Assembly: GCF_000019845.1 (NCBI RefSeq)
Contig: NC_010581.1
Location: 496,001 to 560,000, forward strand
DNA from: Beijerinckia indica subsp. indica ATCC 9039
Lineage (GTDB): Bacteria > Pseudomonadota > Alphaproteobacteria > Rhizobiales > Beijerinckiaceae
Reading direction: 5' to 3'
Length of the DNA stretch: 64,000 nt
Made by a program: the position numbers and the translations under genes. The notes beneath the pieces were generated by a model. It had not been told where the DNA came from. It worked only from the letters and a program-made list of their open reading frames with translations, and searched no databases. This document shows, in pieces, positions 48,187-57,657 of this stretch (positions within the stretch are counted from its first letter, which is position 1; every line of letters begins with the position of its first letter).

Positions 48187-48510
48187 ATGATTTCCCTTAC
48201 CGACAGTGCGCTCAGCGCTGTGAAATCCGCGTTGATGCGTTCTGGGAAAGAAGGAGCGGGGTTTCGCGTCAAAGCGGAAGCCGGTGGATGCGCAGGTTAT
48301 AAGTATCAGATCGGTTTGGATGCTCAATCGCGCGAAGGCGACACGATTGTTGATGCCGGCGATGATGTGAGAGTCTTTGTGGATTCCCTTTCGCAGCCTT
48401 TGCTAAGCGGGATGCAGATCGACTTTGTCGAGAGCCTGGAAGGCGCGGGTTTCGTGTTCGAAAACCCAAATGCGACGAATTCCTGCTCTTGCGGTAAATC
48501 TTTTAGCTGA
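48187..48510 (+). CDS. iscA: Nif-type IscA (A-type Fe-S carrier)
   Basis: A 107-residue HesB/IscA-family protein, an [Fe-S] carrier of the type called IscA-nif. Cys ligands are in AEAGGCAGYKYQI and NSCSCGKSF at the C-terminus (C...CxC). GGAGG lies seven bases before ATG 48187. First gene of an iscA-nifU-like-nifV transcript under NifA/sigma-54, so it serves nitrogenase Fe-S assembly. Confidence 0.93.
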   Translation: MISLTDSALSAVKSALMRSGKEGAGFRVKAEAGGCAGYKYQIGLDAQSREGDTIVDAGDDVRVFVDSLSQPLLSGMQIDFVESLEGAGFVFENPNATNSCSCGKSFS

Positions 48511-48520
48511 GGAACGCGCA

Positions 48521-48841
48521 ATGTTGAATCCGGCGGAAAAAATAGTCGAAAAAGCTCCCGAAGAAGGGGCTGCTGAAGTCGTCTCCGATGCTGTTGCTGC
48601 GGCGCGTCGCCAGCTCATTGCGGAAACGATCGAAAGCATTCGGCCGAATTTGCAGCGCGATAAAGGCGATTGCGAGCTGATCGATGTCCAGGGCGATAAG
48701 GTCTTTGTCAAAATGACCGGCGCCTGCGTTGGCTGTCAATTGTCCTCGATGACCTTGAATGGCGTTCAGGCCAAATTGGTCGAGGCGACTGGCCGCATGA
48801 TCCGTGTCATTCCGGTCAGCCCTAATCTGCCCAAGCTGTAA
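48521..48841 (+). CDS. NifU C-terminal domain (Nfu-type) scaffold
   Basis: A 106-residue protein with only the C-terminal Nfu domain of NifU: CELIDVQGDKVFVKMTGACVGC, with the CxxC that holds a [4Fe-4S] cluster, then LVEATGRMIRVIPVSP. It has neither the N-terminal IscU-like domain nor the central BFD-like domain. GAGGAA precedes ATG 48521. It lies between iscA and nifV; a full NifU and NifS are not in the window. Confidence 0.92.
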   Translation: MLNPAEKIVEKAPEEGAAEVVSDAVAAARRQLIAETIESIRPNLQRDKGDCELIDVQGDKVFVKMTGACVGCQLSSMTLNGVQAKLVEATGRMIRVIPVSPNLPKL

Positions 48842-48915
48842 TTGTCTTCGCTCGGATCGTGAGAATGGGCTTCATACCTTGGGTGTGAGGCTCTTTTTCG
48901 GGCCGAGGTGGTTTG

Positions 48916-50118
48916 ATGGTGGCCTCTATGACGCGTTCCGTAATGGATCTGGCGAAGACGCCTATCATTCTTAACGATACGACTTTGCGGGACGGAGAGC
49001 AGGCGCCAGGCGTCGCTTTTTCTCCCGAAGAAAAAATAGCGATCGCGCGGGCCTTGGCGCTGGCCGGGGTTCCTGAAATTGAAGCCGGCACGCCGGCCAT
49101 GGGGGAGCGGGAAATCGCCGCGATCAATGCGGTTGTCGCTGAGGGGCTCCCTTCGAAAATCATTGCCTGGTGCAGGATGGTGCCGCAGGATATTGATGCG
49201 GCGGTGGCATCCGGTGTCGGCATGATCAATCTTTCATTGCCCGTGTCCGATATTCAGCTCAAGGCCAAATTTGGCGCTGGTCGAGCCTATGCGCGCGAAC
49301 TCATCGGCCGTTTCATTCCCTATGCGCGTGACAAGGGTTTGGAAGTGGCTCTCGGATGCGAGGATGCTTCACGCGCTGACGTAGATTTTCTCCTAGAAGT
49401 GGCAGAACTTGGTGCGTCCCTGGGTGTCAGGCGTATGCGCTTTGCCGATACACTCGGTGTGCTGGATCCTTTCATGACTTTTGCCATGATCGAGCGATTG
49501 CGGCAGGCGAGTGATCTGGAAATTGAAATTCATGCGCATGATGATCTCGGCTTGGCGACCGCCAATACTTTGGCGGCATTGAGAGCCGGTGCCACCCATG
49601 CGAGCGTCACCGTGGTGGGACTCGGCGAAAGAGCGGGCAATGCGCCACTGGAGGAAGTCGCCGTTGCCGTTGAAGCGCTTTATGGTTTTACGACGGGCGT
49701 CGATTTGACGGCTTTGGCGCAGGTCGCGCAGGTTGTGACAAATGCCGCGGGCCGTTCTATTCCGGAGGCCAAAGCTATCGTGGGTGAAGCCGTCTTCACA
49801 CATGAATCCGGAATTCACGTCGACGGGTTGCTCAAGGATTTACACTGTTATCAAGCCTTGGATCCGGCGCTTTTGGGGCGTTCGCACCACGTGGTTCTTG
49901 GGAAACATTCCGGCTTGCGCGCGGTGACGAATGCCCTGGCTGAACAAGGTCTCAGCGTTTCAGCGGACGAGGCTAAATTCGTGCTGGCACGAATCAAGCT
50001 CTATGCGGAGCAGGAAAAAGCTTCTGTTCCAGGCGACATTTTGCTCGATTTCTATCGTGAAGCGAAAGTCGCGAGCGGGCATGCGGTCGATGCCTGGACC
50101 TCGCTTGTTATCAATTGA
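48916..50118 (+). CDS. nifV: Homocitrate synthase
   Basis: A 400-residue enzyme condensing acetyl-CoA and 2-oxoglutarate to (R)-homocitrate, the organic ligand of FeMo-cofactor. Motifs: [19 protein letters not shown] (metal site DTTLRDGEQ), [20 protein letters not shown] (HxH) and [17 protein letters not shown]. The frame includes a TTG at 48913, but ATG 48916 has GAGGTGG at good distance. Last of the iscA-nifU-nifV set. Confidence 0.96.
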   Translation: MVASMTRSVMDLAKTPIILNDTTLRDGEQAPGVAFSPEEKIAIARALALAGVPEIEAGTPAMGEREIAAINAVVAEGLPSKIIAWCRMVPQDIDAAVASGVGMINLSLPVSDIQLKAKFGAGRAYARELIGRFIPYARDKGLEVALGCEDASRADVDFLLEVAELGASLGVRRMRFADTLGVLDPFMTFAMIERLRQASDLEIEIHAHDDLGLATANTLAALRAGATHASVTVVGLGERAGNAPLEEVAVAVEALYGFTTGVDLTALAQVAQVVTNAAGRSIPEAKAIVGEAVFTHESGIHVDGLLKDLHCYQALDPALLGRSHHVVLGKHSGLRAVTNALAEQGLSVSADEAKFVLARIKLYAEQEKASVPGDILLDFYREAKVASGHAVDAWTSLVIN

Positions 50119-50890
50119 ATGTGATTTTCGCTTTTACCGGGCAGAGAATCCAGGCGAAGACGGGCGCTATCGGCCGTTTCGTTTGAGGTTGGCCCGTTGC
50201 GGAAATTTGAGCGGCCGGGCTTTCCGTTCCGGTGATTTCGTGATCGCTGAGGGAGAATGTGCCGGGAATGAAGAATAATGTTCGGAGTTAAAAAGAAATT
50301 AGGGGCAAAGATAAGCAAACTAGAGCACTTGTAAAAAGACCCGGATTTGGTTCGAATTATTCTAGTTTAGACAGCTTTTAAAGTAACGAGCGTGACGACC
50401 TATAAAAGCTGAATGTCCTTCAACCCGGTTCTCTTTTTTCGATTGATTGTCATCAGTTCGCCATGTTATGGGACCCGAGGTTTAGAGTCGGAATGTCTGT
50501 TTTTTCTGTCTTTATGGCTGGTAGAACGCGAGAACGGCCTATGGTCCTTCCTCAGATAAATCCAGCCAAGCCCGTGTCGGGATTTCAGCGCTAAAGCTGG
50601 GCGCTTCGCGGGTGTGACGGCTGGTTTTCGGAGCCGCCGATCATGGCAACACCTCCTGTAAGGAGGGGGCGGTCGGAAGGAAGCTCTGCAAGGAAATCGA
50701 TCTTGATCGTTTGTCGGGGCGCTGTTTGAGGCAACGTTCCGTGGGTCGTTGTGAGGATCGATCGCCGAATTGTCAAAGGCCCGCCCAAATGAGCACGTTC
50801 GCTGCATGGGGTGATGGTCCGGGCGGCGCGCTCGGGTGGTCTCACGGAAAGAGGTGAGGCATTCGTGACATATGAAAGGCACGTGAGGTT
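50119..50890. other. Intergenic region nifV-nifW
   Basis: A 772-bp gap with no gene I trust. It includes a hairpin CCTCCT(GTA)AGGAGG at 50652-50666 and a weak GG-N10-GC element TGGTCCGGGCGGCGC near 50815, too poor at -12 to call a sigma-54 promoter with confidence. A minus-strand frame (50466-50882) looks compositional only. Confidence 0.45.
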
Positions 50891-51220
50891 ATGAGCGATA
50901 CATTGAAAACCTTGCAGACGATGTCATCGGCGGAAGATTTCTTCAAGGTGCTCGACGTTCCCTACGACCCTAACAAGGTCAATGTCGTGCGTATGCACAT
51001 CATGAAGCGAATGGGACAATATCTGGCGACGGAAGATTTTGAAGGTCTGCCGGACGATGAAGTCAAGGCACGCTGTAAGGCGACTCTGGAGCGGGCCTAT
51101 GATGATTTCCAGAAGTCGGATCCGATGAAGGAGCGTGTCTTCAAGGTTCTCAAGGAAGCGGTCCAAGAAAAGACGGTGGCTCCGCCGCCGATCGTGCCCT
51201 TCACTGATCTTTTGAAGTAG
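50891..51220 (+). CDS. nifW: NifW, nitrogenase-stabilising protein
   Basis: A 109-residue soluble protein: SAEDFFKVLDVPYDPNKVNV, VVRMHIMKRMGQYL, CKATLERAYDDFQKSDPMKE, FKVLKEAVQEK. NifW binds the MoFe protein and protects or helps mature it. GTGAGG lies just upstream of ATG 50891. Between nifV and fixABCX, with a long unexplained leader. Confidence 0.95.
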   Translation: MSDTLKTLQTMSSAEDFFKVLDVPYDPNKVNVVRMHIMKRMGQYLATEDFEGLPDDEVKARCKATLERAYDDFQKSDPMKERVFKVLKEAVQEKTVAPPPIVPFTDLLK

Positions 51221-51316
51221 TTTCTCCTTTTGAGAGAAGCTTGTTTATTCCATGCTGAATTTCGGATCGCTAAGAATACAATGTGAGGCTTTTGTTTCTA
51301 CGTTGTTGTTCGGGGA

Positions 51317-51331
51317 TGGTCCGAAATTTGC
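51317..51331 (+). promoter_or_regulatory. Sigma-54 promoter of fixABCX
   Basis: TGGTCCGAAATTTGC keeps GG (51318-51319) and GC (51330-51331) with N10 between and a perfect TTGC. The fixA ATG is 45 bp downstream. I found no perfect TGT-N10-ACA in the 150 bp upstream. Confidence 0.8.
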
Positions 51332-51375
51332 TGACTAAATCTATTCCACGTCATCCATGATCGAGAGGTTTCATA

Positions 51376-52230
51376 ATGCATATCGTCGTCTGCATTAAGC
51401 AGGTGCCGGACTCTGCGCAGATTCGTGTTCATCCTGTCACCAATACGATTATGCGGCAGGGTGTGCCGACGATCATCAATCCTTACGATCTGTTCTCCCT
51501 TGAGGAGGCGTTGCGCTTGCGCGACAAGTTCGGTGGCGAGGTGACTGTCGTGACCATGGGGCCGCCCATGGCCGATGCGTCCTTGCGTAAATGTCTGACT
51601 TTTGGAGCCGATCGCGCCGTTCTGCTGACGGACCGCTTCTTCGCCGGTTCCGATACGCTCGCGACCTCCTATGCGCTTTCCTATTTGATCAAGAAGGTCG
51701 GCGAGGAATGGGGTGCGCCCGATATTATCTTCTGCGGCAAGCAGACGATCGACGGGGATACTGCCCAGGTTGGTCCTGGCATTGCCAAGCGCCTCAACCT
51801 CCTGCAGTTGACTTATATCTCCAAGATCGATGAATTCGATCTGGCCAAGCGTGAGATCACGCTGCAGCGTCGCGCCGAAGGCGGCATCCAGGTTCTCAAG
51901 ACCAAATTGCCCTGCCTCGTGACCATGCTCGAGGGTACGAATGACATGCGCCGTGGCTCCATCGAGGACGCGTTGCGCGGTGCTCGTTCGGAAATCGTCA
52001 CCTGGAGCGCGGCAGAGGCCGGTATTCCGGATCTCGCTCTGTGCGGCTTGCGTGGGTCTCCGACCATCGTGAAGAAAGTGTTCGCGCCGGCGCCGCGTGA
52101 TGAGAAGGCTTTCCAGATCGACGTGCAGGACAAATCCGCGAATGATATTTCCGAAGCGCTGATCGCGGAAATCAATCAGCGGCAGCCGGGTCTTGAACAA
52201 GACATTCAAAAATTGGCGGCGGGCTTCTAA
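51376..52230 (+). CDS. fixA: FixA, electron-transfer flavoprotein beta subunit
   Basis: A 284-residue ETF-beta family protein, part of the bifurcating FixABCX complex that uses NADH to reduce ferredoxin/flavodoxin for nitrogenase while passing electrons to quinone. Start [19 protein letters not shown], then [20 protein letters not shown] and [20 protein letters not shown], the ETF-beta signature. ATG 51376 is 45 bp after a sigma-54 promoter. fixB follows 25 bp later. Confidence 0.96.
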   Translation: MHIVVCIKQVPDSAQIRVHPVTNTIMRQGVPTIINPYDLFSLEEALRLRDKFGGEVTVVTMGPPMADASLRKCLTFGADRAVLLTDRFFAGSDTLATSYALSYLIKKVGEEWGAPDIIFCGKQTIDGDTAQVGPGIAKRLNLLQLTYISKIDEFDLAKREITLQRRAEGGIQVLKTKLPCLVTMLEGTNDMRRGSIEDALRGARSEIVTWSAAEAGIPDLALCGLRGSPTIVKKVFAPAPRDEKAFQIDVQDKSANDISEALIAEINQRQPGLEQDIQKLAAGF

Positions 52231-52255
52231 GCCATTTTTCCTGAAGGATATAGCC

Positions 52256-53368
52256 ATGAATCAAAAAGCCCCAGCTAAAGCTCCGGCCGCCGCAGGAAAC
52301 AGCCGCGCGAATACGAAGAAAGAGCTTCCGGAACATCTGAAGAGCTACAAGCACGTTTGGGTTCTTGTTGAACTCGAGCGTGGCGTCGTCCATCCCGTTT
52401 CCTGGGAATTGCTTGGGGAAGGGCGCAAGCTCGCCGATAAGCTGAAGGTCGATCTGGCTGCTGTCGTCCTGGGCGCCCCCGGCGGCACGGCCGACGCGAT
52501 CAAGGACAGCTTCGGTTACGGCGCCGACCTCTGCTATGTCGTCGAAAATCCGTCGCTCGTCGATTATCGCAACGAGCCCTATACGACGGCCATGACCGAG
52601 CTGGTGAATAAGTACCAGCCGGAAATTCTGCTGATGGGCGCGACCAATCTCGGACGCGATCTGGCTGGTTCCGTGGCGACGACACTGCTGACCGGCCTGA
52701 CGGCGGATTGCACGGAGCTCGACGTCGATAGCGACGGCTCGCTCGCCGCGACCCGTCCGACCTTCGGTGGTTCGCTGCTCTGCACGATCTATACGCTGAA
52801 CTATCGCCCGCAAATGGCGACCATGCGCCCGCGCGTTGCGGCCATGCCGGTCTATCAGCCGGGTCGCACGGGCCGCGTCATCAATCATGAAGTGTCGCTG
52901 CCGGAAGATTCGATCATTACCAAGGTCCTGTCCTTCCTGCCCGACAGCGCGACCGGCAAGGCCAATCTGCCTTATGCGGATGTCGTGGTGGCTGGTGGTC
53001 TCGGCATGCAAAATGCTGAAAATTATCAGTTGGTGCGCAATCTGGCCGAGGTCCTGGGCGCTGAATGGGGTGGTTCGCGGCCCCTGGTGCAAAAAGGCTG
53101 GATTCCGTCCGACCGTCAGATCGGACAGACGGGTAAGACCATCCGTCCGCGTCTCTATATTGCCGCGGGTATTTCCGGCGCCATTCAGCACCGCGTGGGC
53201 GTCGAGGGCGCGGATCTGATCGTCGCCATCAATACGGACCCGAATGCGCCGATCTTCGATTTCGCGCATGTCGGTATTGTCGCGGATGCAACGAAAATAT
53301 TGCCGGCGCTCACGGAAGCTTTCCGCAAGCGTCTCGCCCTGGCCGCCGCCCGGCCCGCGGCTGAGTAA
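52256..53368 (+). CDS. fixB: FixB, electron-transfer flavoprotein alpha subunit
   Basis: A 370-residue ETF-alpha family subunit carrying FAD in its C-terminal domain: [59 protein letters not shown], and [18 protein letters not shown]. The N-terminal Ala/Lys-rich tail ([14 protein letters not shown]) is extra. GAAGGA precedes ATG 52256; the longer frame from 52193 overlaps fixA. Confidence 0.96.
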   Translation: MNQKAPAKAPAAAGNSRANTKKELPEHLKSYKHVWVLVELERGVVHPVSWELLGEGRKLADKLKVDLAAVVLGAPGGTADAIKDSFGYGADLCYVVENPSLVDYRNEPYTTAMTELVNKYQPEILLMGATNLGRDLAGSVATTLLTGLTADCTELDVDSDGSLAATRPTFGGSLLCTIYTLNYRPQMATMRPRVAAMPVYQPGRTGRVINHEVSLPEDSIITKVLSFLPDSATGKANLPYADVVVAGGLGMQNAENYQLVRNLAEVLGAEWGGSRPLVQKGWIPSDRQIGQTGKTIRPRLYIAAGISGAIQHRVGVEGADLIVAINTDPNAPIFDFAHVGIVADATKILPALTEAFRKRLALAAARPAAE

Positions 53369-53379
53369 AGGAGACGGAC

Positions 53380-54681
53380 ATGGCGGACGAAAAATTCGAT
53401 GCGATCGTCGTAGGCGCCGGACCCTCCGGAAATGCTTGCGCTTATACTCTGGCCACCCGTGGCCTCAAGGTCCTGCAATTGGAGCGCGGTGAATATCCGG
53501 GCTCCAAGAATGTGCAGGGTGCCATTCTCTATGCCGATGCGCTGGAAAAGATCATTCCTGATTTCCGCGAGGATGCGCCGCTTGAGCGACACATTATCGA
53601 ACAGCGCCTTTGGATGATGGATGATAAATCCTATTGCGGCGCGCATTACCGGTCCGAGGATTTCAACGAGGACAAGCCGAACCGCTATACGATCATCCGC
53701 GCGCCCTTCGACAAGTGGTTTTCTCGCCGTGTTTCAGAGGCAGGCGCCCTGATCCTGTGCGAAACCACGGTGACCGAATTGGTTCGCGATGCCCATGACA
53801 AGGTCATCGGTGTCCGCACCGATCGCGACGGCGCGGCGATCTATGCCGATATTGTCGTCCTGGCGGAAGGCGTCAGCGGTCTCGTCGGCGCCCGCGCGGG
53901 CCTGCGGTCCATTCCGAAGCCCGATACGGTCGCGCTCGCGGTCAAGGAAATGCACTTCCTGCCGCGCGAGACCATCGAAGCCCGCTTCAACCTCCAGGGT
54001 GATGAAGGTGTGGTGATCGAATCCGCTGGGACGATCACCAAGGGCATGGCCGGTACGGGCTTCCTCTATACCAATAAGGAATGTATCTCGATCGGCATCG
54101 GTTGCCTCATTTCGGATTTCACCAATAGCGATCAGACGCCTTACGGTCTGCTCGAAGCGTTCAAGCAGCATCCTTCCGTCAAGCCCTTGCTCGCAGGGTC
54201 CGAGGTCAAGGAATATGCGGCGCATATGATTCCGGAAGGCGGCTATAAGGCCATTCCGCAATTGTTCGGCAATGGCTGGCTGATCGTCGGCGATGCGGGA
54301 CAATTCGTGAATGCGATCCATCGTGAAGGCTCCAACCTCGCCATGACGACGGGCCGCATCGCCGCTGAAACCATTCTGGATCTCAAAACCCGGAATGCGC
54401 CAATGACGGCGAATAATCTGGCCGCCTACAAGACTCGGCTTGATGAATCTTTCGTCATGAAAGATTTGAAGAAATATAAAAACCTGCCGAATGCTTTCCA
54501 TAACAAGCATTTGTTCACGACTTATCCGCAGCTCATTTCCAAGGCAGCGCAGACCTGGTTCCGGGTCGATGGCGTGGACAAAAAAGCCAAGGAAAACGAG
54601 ATCTTGAAATCCTTCTTCCGCACGCGGCGCGTCAAGGGTCTGCTTGGCGACGTGCTCGGAATGGCGCGTGGCTGGCGCTAA
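53380..54681 (+). CDS. fixC: FixC, FAD flavoprotein of the Fix complex
   Basis: A 433-residue FAD oxidoreductase of the ETF-ubiquinone-oxidoreductase family, the quinone-facing subunit of FixABCX. FAD site [19 protein letters not shown], substrate-side [18 protein letters not shown], and [27 protein letters not shown] lies before ATG 53380, 11 bp after fixB. Confidence 0.96.
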   Translation: MADEKFDAIVVGAGPSGNACAYTLATRGLKVLQLERGEYPGSKNVQGAILYADALEKIIPDFREDAPLERHIIEQRLWMMDDKSYCGAHYRSEDFNEDKPNRYTIIRAPFDKWFSRRVSEAGALILCETTVTELVRDAHDKVIGVRTDRDGAAIYADIVVLAEGVSGLVGARAGLRSIPKPDTVALAVKEMHFLPRETIEARFNLQGDEGVVIESAGTITKGMAGTGFLYTNKECISIGIGCLISDFTNSDQTPYGLLEAFKQHPSVKPLLAGSEVKEYAAHMIPEGGYKAIPQLFGNGWLIVGDAGQFVNAIHREGSNLAMTTGRIAAETILDLKTRNAPMTANNLAAYKTRLDESFVMKDLKKYKNLPNAFHNKHLFTTYPQLISKAAQTWFRVDGVDKKAKENEILKSFFRTRRVKGLLGDVLGMARGWR

Positions 54682-54738
54682 GTACAATTGGAAACGCCAG
54701 TCACGGATCAGATCCGCGTTTTCTCGTGAGGAATAAAG

Positions 54739-55041
54739 ATGAGCACTGAAACCGAAACCAATGTTCGCGTGGAAGACAAGCTCTTCCAAAACCGTTATCT
54801 CGTGGATGCCGGCCGTCCCCATATCACGGTCACGCCGCATACGGTTCCCTCGCCGCGCCTCCTGGCCCTGACCCATGTCTGCCCGGCGGGTTGCTATACC
54901 CAAGCCGATTCTGGGCAGGTGGAAATCAGCACCGATGGCTGTGTGGAATGCGGTACCTGCCGCGTTGTGGCGGAGCCCTATGGTGAAATCACCTGGAATT
55001 ATCCGCGCGGCGGCTTTGGCGTTCTGTTCAAATTCGGCTGA
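54739..55041 (+). CDS. fixX: FixX, ferredoxin-like subunit
   Basis: A 100-residue ferredoxin-like protein, the Fe-S partner of FixC. Cluster ligands: CPAGCYTQ and [14 protein letters not shown] (CxxCxxC type), followed by the typical ending [26 protein letters not shown] precedes the ATG. Last gene of fixABCX; a GC-rich imperfect repeat follows (about 55077-55112). Confidence 0.95.
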   Translation: MSTETETNVRVEDKLFQNRYLVDAGRPHITVTPHTVPSPRLLALTHVCPAGCYTQADSGQVEISTDGCVECGTCRVVAEPYGEITWNYPRGGFGVLFKFG

Positions 55042-55247
55042 TCAAACGCCATTAGCCGGCTGAAAGAGAAAAATCCTCGCGCGGGCGGCCTCCCGGTCAC
55101 TCGCGCGCATTTATTTCTGGAACTTTTGGAGCAAAATTCCAAATTGTCCGCATTTCCTGTGACGTGCGCGAATTTTTGTGCAATGGTACGGATGTTGCTC
55201 ACCTTTTTGGATATTGGTTCAAGCAAGAGAAGCGCGCAGGCACAATC

Positions 55248-55733
55248 ATGATCAGAGCCCTTTCAGATGCTTTCGTTACGCCTTCAGCGGCGACACAGCA
55301 GCACCGGTCTCTGTTGGAAAAATATGGCCTGAGGGCTACCCGGCAGAGGCTCGGCCTCGCGAAGCTTCTTTTCAGCAAGGGCGACCGGCATGTCACGGCG
55401 GATACTTTGGCCGCCGAAGCCAATGCGTTGCGCATGTCGACCTCGCTCGCGACGGTCTATAATGTCCTCAACCTTTTCGCTCATGTCGGCTTGGTGCGCG
55501 GCTTGGCGATCGAAGGCACCAAGACGGTCTTCGATACCAATACGACCGATCATGGCCATTTCTATTTTGAGGAAACGGGCGAGATTGAGGATATCGGCCA
55601 GGCCACGGCCCAATTCGCCGATCATATTGTGCCGCCGGAAGGCTATGAAGTCTCACGGGTCGATGTCGTTGTCCGGTTGCGCCGTATCGGAGCGCCTGAA
55701 GTGAAAGTCACCGAGACATCGCTCTGCGATTGA
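55248..55733 (+). CDS. irr: Fur-family regulator, Irr-like
   Basis: A 161-residue Fur-family repressor: EKYGLRATRQRLGLAKLLFS, RHVTADTLAAEANALRM, TSLATVYNVLNLFAHVGLVR (winged helix), then the metal/haem-type stretch TTDHGHFYFEETGEIEDI. It lacks the CxxC pairs of Fur/Zur, as Irr does. Irr of rhizobia controls iron and haem genes by haem-dependent turnover. ATG 55248 is the likely start; the longer frame begins at 55164. It is directly downstream of fixX, and a terminator follows at 55834. Confidence 0.83.
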   Translation: MIRALSDAFVTPSAATQQHRSLLEKYGLRATRQRLGLAKLLFSKGDRHVTADTLAAEANALRMSTSLATVYNVLNLFAHVGLVRGLAIEGTKTVFDTNTTDHGHFYFEETGEIEDIGQATAQFADHIVPPEGYEVSRVDVVVRLRRIGAPEVKVTETSLCD

Positions 55734-55753
55734 CCTTGATGCGCAAGATCCGC

Positions 55754-55779
55754 TTCGAAGATCCGAGCGGATCTTCGAA
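55754..55779. repeat. 12-bp inverted repeat downstream of irr
   Basis: TTCGAAGATCCG (55754-55765), two-base spacer AG, exact complement (55768-55779). It lies about 20 bp after the irr stop. Confidence 0.6.
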
Positions 55780-55833
55780 AGGTTCGTCATCGTTCTGTCT
55801 CTAGGGATGGACTAGGGTTCAACGCTGGACCTC

Positions 55834-55873
55834 CGATGGAGTCTTCTCTTCAGATAAAGACTCCATCGTTTTT
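55834..55873 (+). terminator. Terminator of irr
   Basis: CGATGGAGTCTT (55834-55845) and AAGACTCCATCG (55857-55868) form a perfect 12-bp stem, followed by TTTTT. It ends the irr transcript at the convergent junction with the next gene. Confidence 0.92.
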
Positions 55874-56183
55874 ACCAGGGCTTGCCGCCCATGGTCTGGC
55901 GCAGATGCACATAATCATAGAGATCGCTGAGCATGAAATGGCGGTTTTCCACGATGCGCATATGCGCGACCGTCATTTCGTCACCTGCCAGATAGCGATG
56001 CGCGGTCGTCCGAAAGGGTTCGGGCAGGCTGAGATTGAAATCTGAGGGCTGAACCAAGAGACGGAGAATCTGGTCGAACAGAAAACGGAAGCGTTCGTCT
56101 TCTGGCTCGAGATAGGCAGCGCCGAAGTCTTTTCCGTAGCGCTTGAACAGATCCATATAATCGTCGATATCGGGCTTATTCAC
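55872..56183 (-). CDS. Small protein of unknown function
   Basis: A 103-residue soluble acidic protein (VNKPDIDDYMDLFKRYGKDF..., ending YVHLRQTMGGKPW). No membrane helix or motif that I recognise; it is rich in aromatic residues and helical in composition. The frame could start at 56288, but GTG 56183 has AAAGG at good spacing and removes a poorly composed leader. Its stop overlaps the irr terminator by a few bases. Possibly nif-linked by position, but there is no direct evidence. Confidence 0.6.
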   Translation of the reverse strand: MNKPDIDDYMDLFKRYGKDFGAAYLEPEDERFRFLFDQILRLLVQPSDFNLSLPEPFRTTAHRYLAGDEMTVAHMRIVENRHFMLSDLYDYVHLRQTMGGKPW

Positions 56184-56376
56184 CTGTCTGCCTTTCGCAT
56201 GCCTTCCGAAAGATCGTTTTCTCTCCAATTCCCGGAGAGCCGGTAAGCAAGAGCAAATAGCAAAGGCATAGATCGTTCCAGGACGCAATCCGGGATTGTT
56301 TCGGTTGTCCTCGCGTTTCGGATTTATTGGTGAAGACCAGTGAAGAGGCCAGAGTCACAGGCCCAAGGGAAGGCTC

Positions 56377-56676
56377 ATGAGCGTGCAAACCTCCGCCACC
56401 TGTTCCAATTGTCGCTTCTGGGAGCAGGGGGCCGCGATGGACCCGTCCGCCTTCGACGATCGGCCGCGTGGGACCTGTCGCCGCTCGCCGCCGCAGACGC
56501 GCTCCGATTTCGATCGGATCATCGCCGATTATCTTGCCGCCATCGCCAGGCATTTGAACCCGGAGAGTGAGGAAGAAGCCTTCGCGATCCATGACTCGGA
56601 CGCGGCTTCTGAAACCTATTGGCCGTTGACGGTCGGCGAAGACTGGTGCGGGGAATATCAGCAACGGCCGTCTTGA
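56377..56676 (+). CDS. Small protein with a Cys-rich zinc-ribbon-like pattern
   Basis: A 99-residue protein: SATCSNCRFWEQGAAMD near the start (CxxC), GTCRRSPPQ, and WPLTVGEDWCGEYQ at the end. The CxxCRFW...CR..P...WP....DWCGE layout recurs in small proteobacterial and phage proteins; it may bind zinc. Function unknown. GGGAAGG lies directly upstream of the ATG. Confidence 0.7.
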   Translation: MSVQTSATCSNCRFWEQGAAMDPSAFDDRPRGTCRRSPPQTRSDFDRIIADYLAAIARHLNPESEEEAFAIHDSDAASETYWPLTVGEDWCGEYQQRPS

Positions 56677-56872
56677 TCCACGAGGTCAAGCAAATGGGAC
56701 CAGTTTGCTGAGGTAAAGGGGCCAGAAAAGCTCTGAAAATACACCCTGTACTTGGCGGGGCGTTGCAAGAGCGCGTCGATCCGATTATGCCTCGGCAATC
56801 ATCAGGGTTCCTGTTCTGCGGAAGATCGGATAGTTCCGATCTGCTTTTGGGTCTTTCTGTAAGGGATGCGCT

Positions 56873-57496
56873 ATGGATCGTCTTCTCGTGCTGGTGCGCC
56901 ATGGTCAAAGCGATTGGAATTTAAAGAACCTCTTCACGGGGTGGAAGGATCCGGATCTAACGGAAAAGGGCATTGGAGAAGCTCAGGCGGCGGGGCGTGG
57001 TCTCAAGGCGAAAGGTCTTGCGTTCGATATTGCCTTTACATCCGCTCTGACACGCGCGCAGCACACATTGAAATTGATCCTCGGCGAATTGGGAACGCCC
57101 GATGTGCCGACGACGCGCGAACAGGCGCTCAATGAGCGTGATTACGGTGATCTCTCCGGGCTGAACAAGGATGATGCACGACAGAAATGGGGCGAGGAGC
57201 AAGTCCATGTCTGGCGGCGTTCCTATGATATCTCGCCCCCCGGTGGTGAGAGCCTGAAGGATACAGTGGCGCGGGTCTTGCCTTATTACTGCCAGAGCAT
57301 TTTGCCGGCCGTGCTCGATGGCAAAAAAACCATTGTCGCCGCGCATGGCAATTCCCTGCGAGCCCTCGTGATGGTGCTTGACGGATTGACGCCAGAGACC
57401 ATCCCCTCGATGGAACTTGAGACCGGTGTGCCGTTGATTTATCGCCTGCGCGCTAATTCGACGGTTGAAAGCAAGGAAGTTCTGAAACTGGGCTGA
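56873..57496 (+). CDS. gpmA: 2,3-bisphosphoglycerate-dependent phosphoglycerate mutase
   Basis: A 207-residue glycolytic enzyme interconverting 3- and 2-phosphoglycerate. It begins [20 protein letters not shown], with the phosphohistidine in RHGQS, then [33 protein letters not shown] and [13 protein letters not shown] with the second catalytic His. Slightly shorter than E. coli GpmA (~250). Stand-alone gene; a terminator follows at 57541. Confidence 0.95.
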   Translation: MDRLLVLVRHGQSDWNLKNLFTGWKDPDLTEKGIGEAQAAGRGLKAKGLAFDIAFTSALTRAQHTLKLILGELGTPDVPTTREQALNERDYGDLSGLNKDDARQKWGEEQVHVWRRSYDISPPGGESLKDTVARVLPYYCQSILPAVLDGKKTIVAAHGNSLRALVMVLDGLTPETIPSMELETGVPLIYRLRANSTVESKEVLKLG

Positions 57497-57540
57497 GGCC
57501 GAAGATCGCTATTCGCGATCCTTGGCAGCTTATTGAAACA

Positions 57541-57568
57541 AAGCATCGGGCATGATCCGATGCTTTTC
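57541..57568 (+). terminator. Terminator of gpmA
   Basis: AAGCATCGG, spacer GCATGAT, CCGATGCTT, then TTTC. A nine-bp stem 45 bp after the gpmA stop; the U-run is short. Confidence 0.7.
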
Positions 57569-57657
57569 GCGATTTGCGCCACAAACTTTAATATTTCTTA
57601 AGGATAAGACCGGTCTTCTTCCCTCAGGATATGTCGGTGCGAGTCGGGAGGGTGACC

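Noticed and set aside
50808..50826. Sigma-54 promoter for nifW (TGGTCCGGGCGGCGC)
   Set aside because: GG-N10-GC spacing is kept, but -12 reads GCGC rather than TTGC; too weak to call.
50466..50882. A 138-codon minus-strand frame in the nifV-nifW gap
   Set aside because: Arg/Pro/His-rich composition, no Shine-Dalgarno and no recognisable domain; more likely non-coding.
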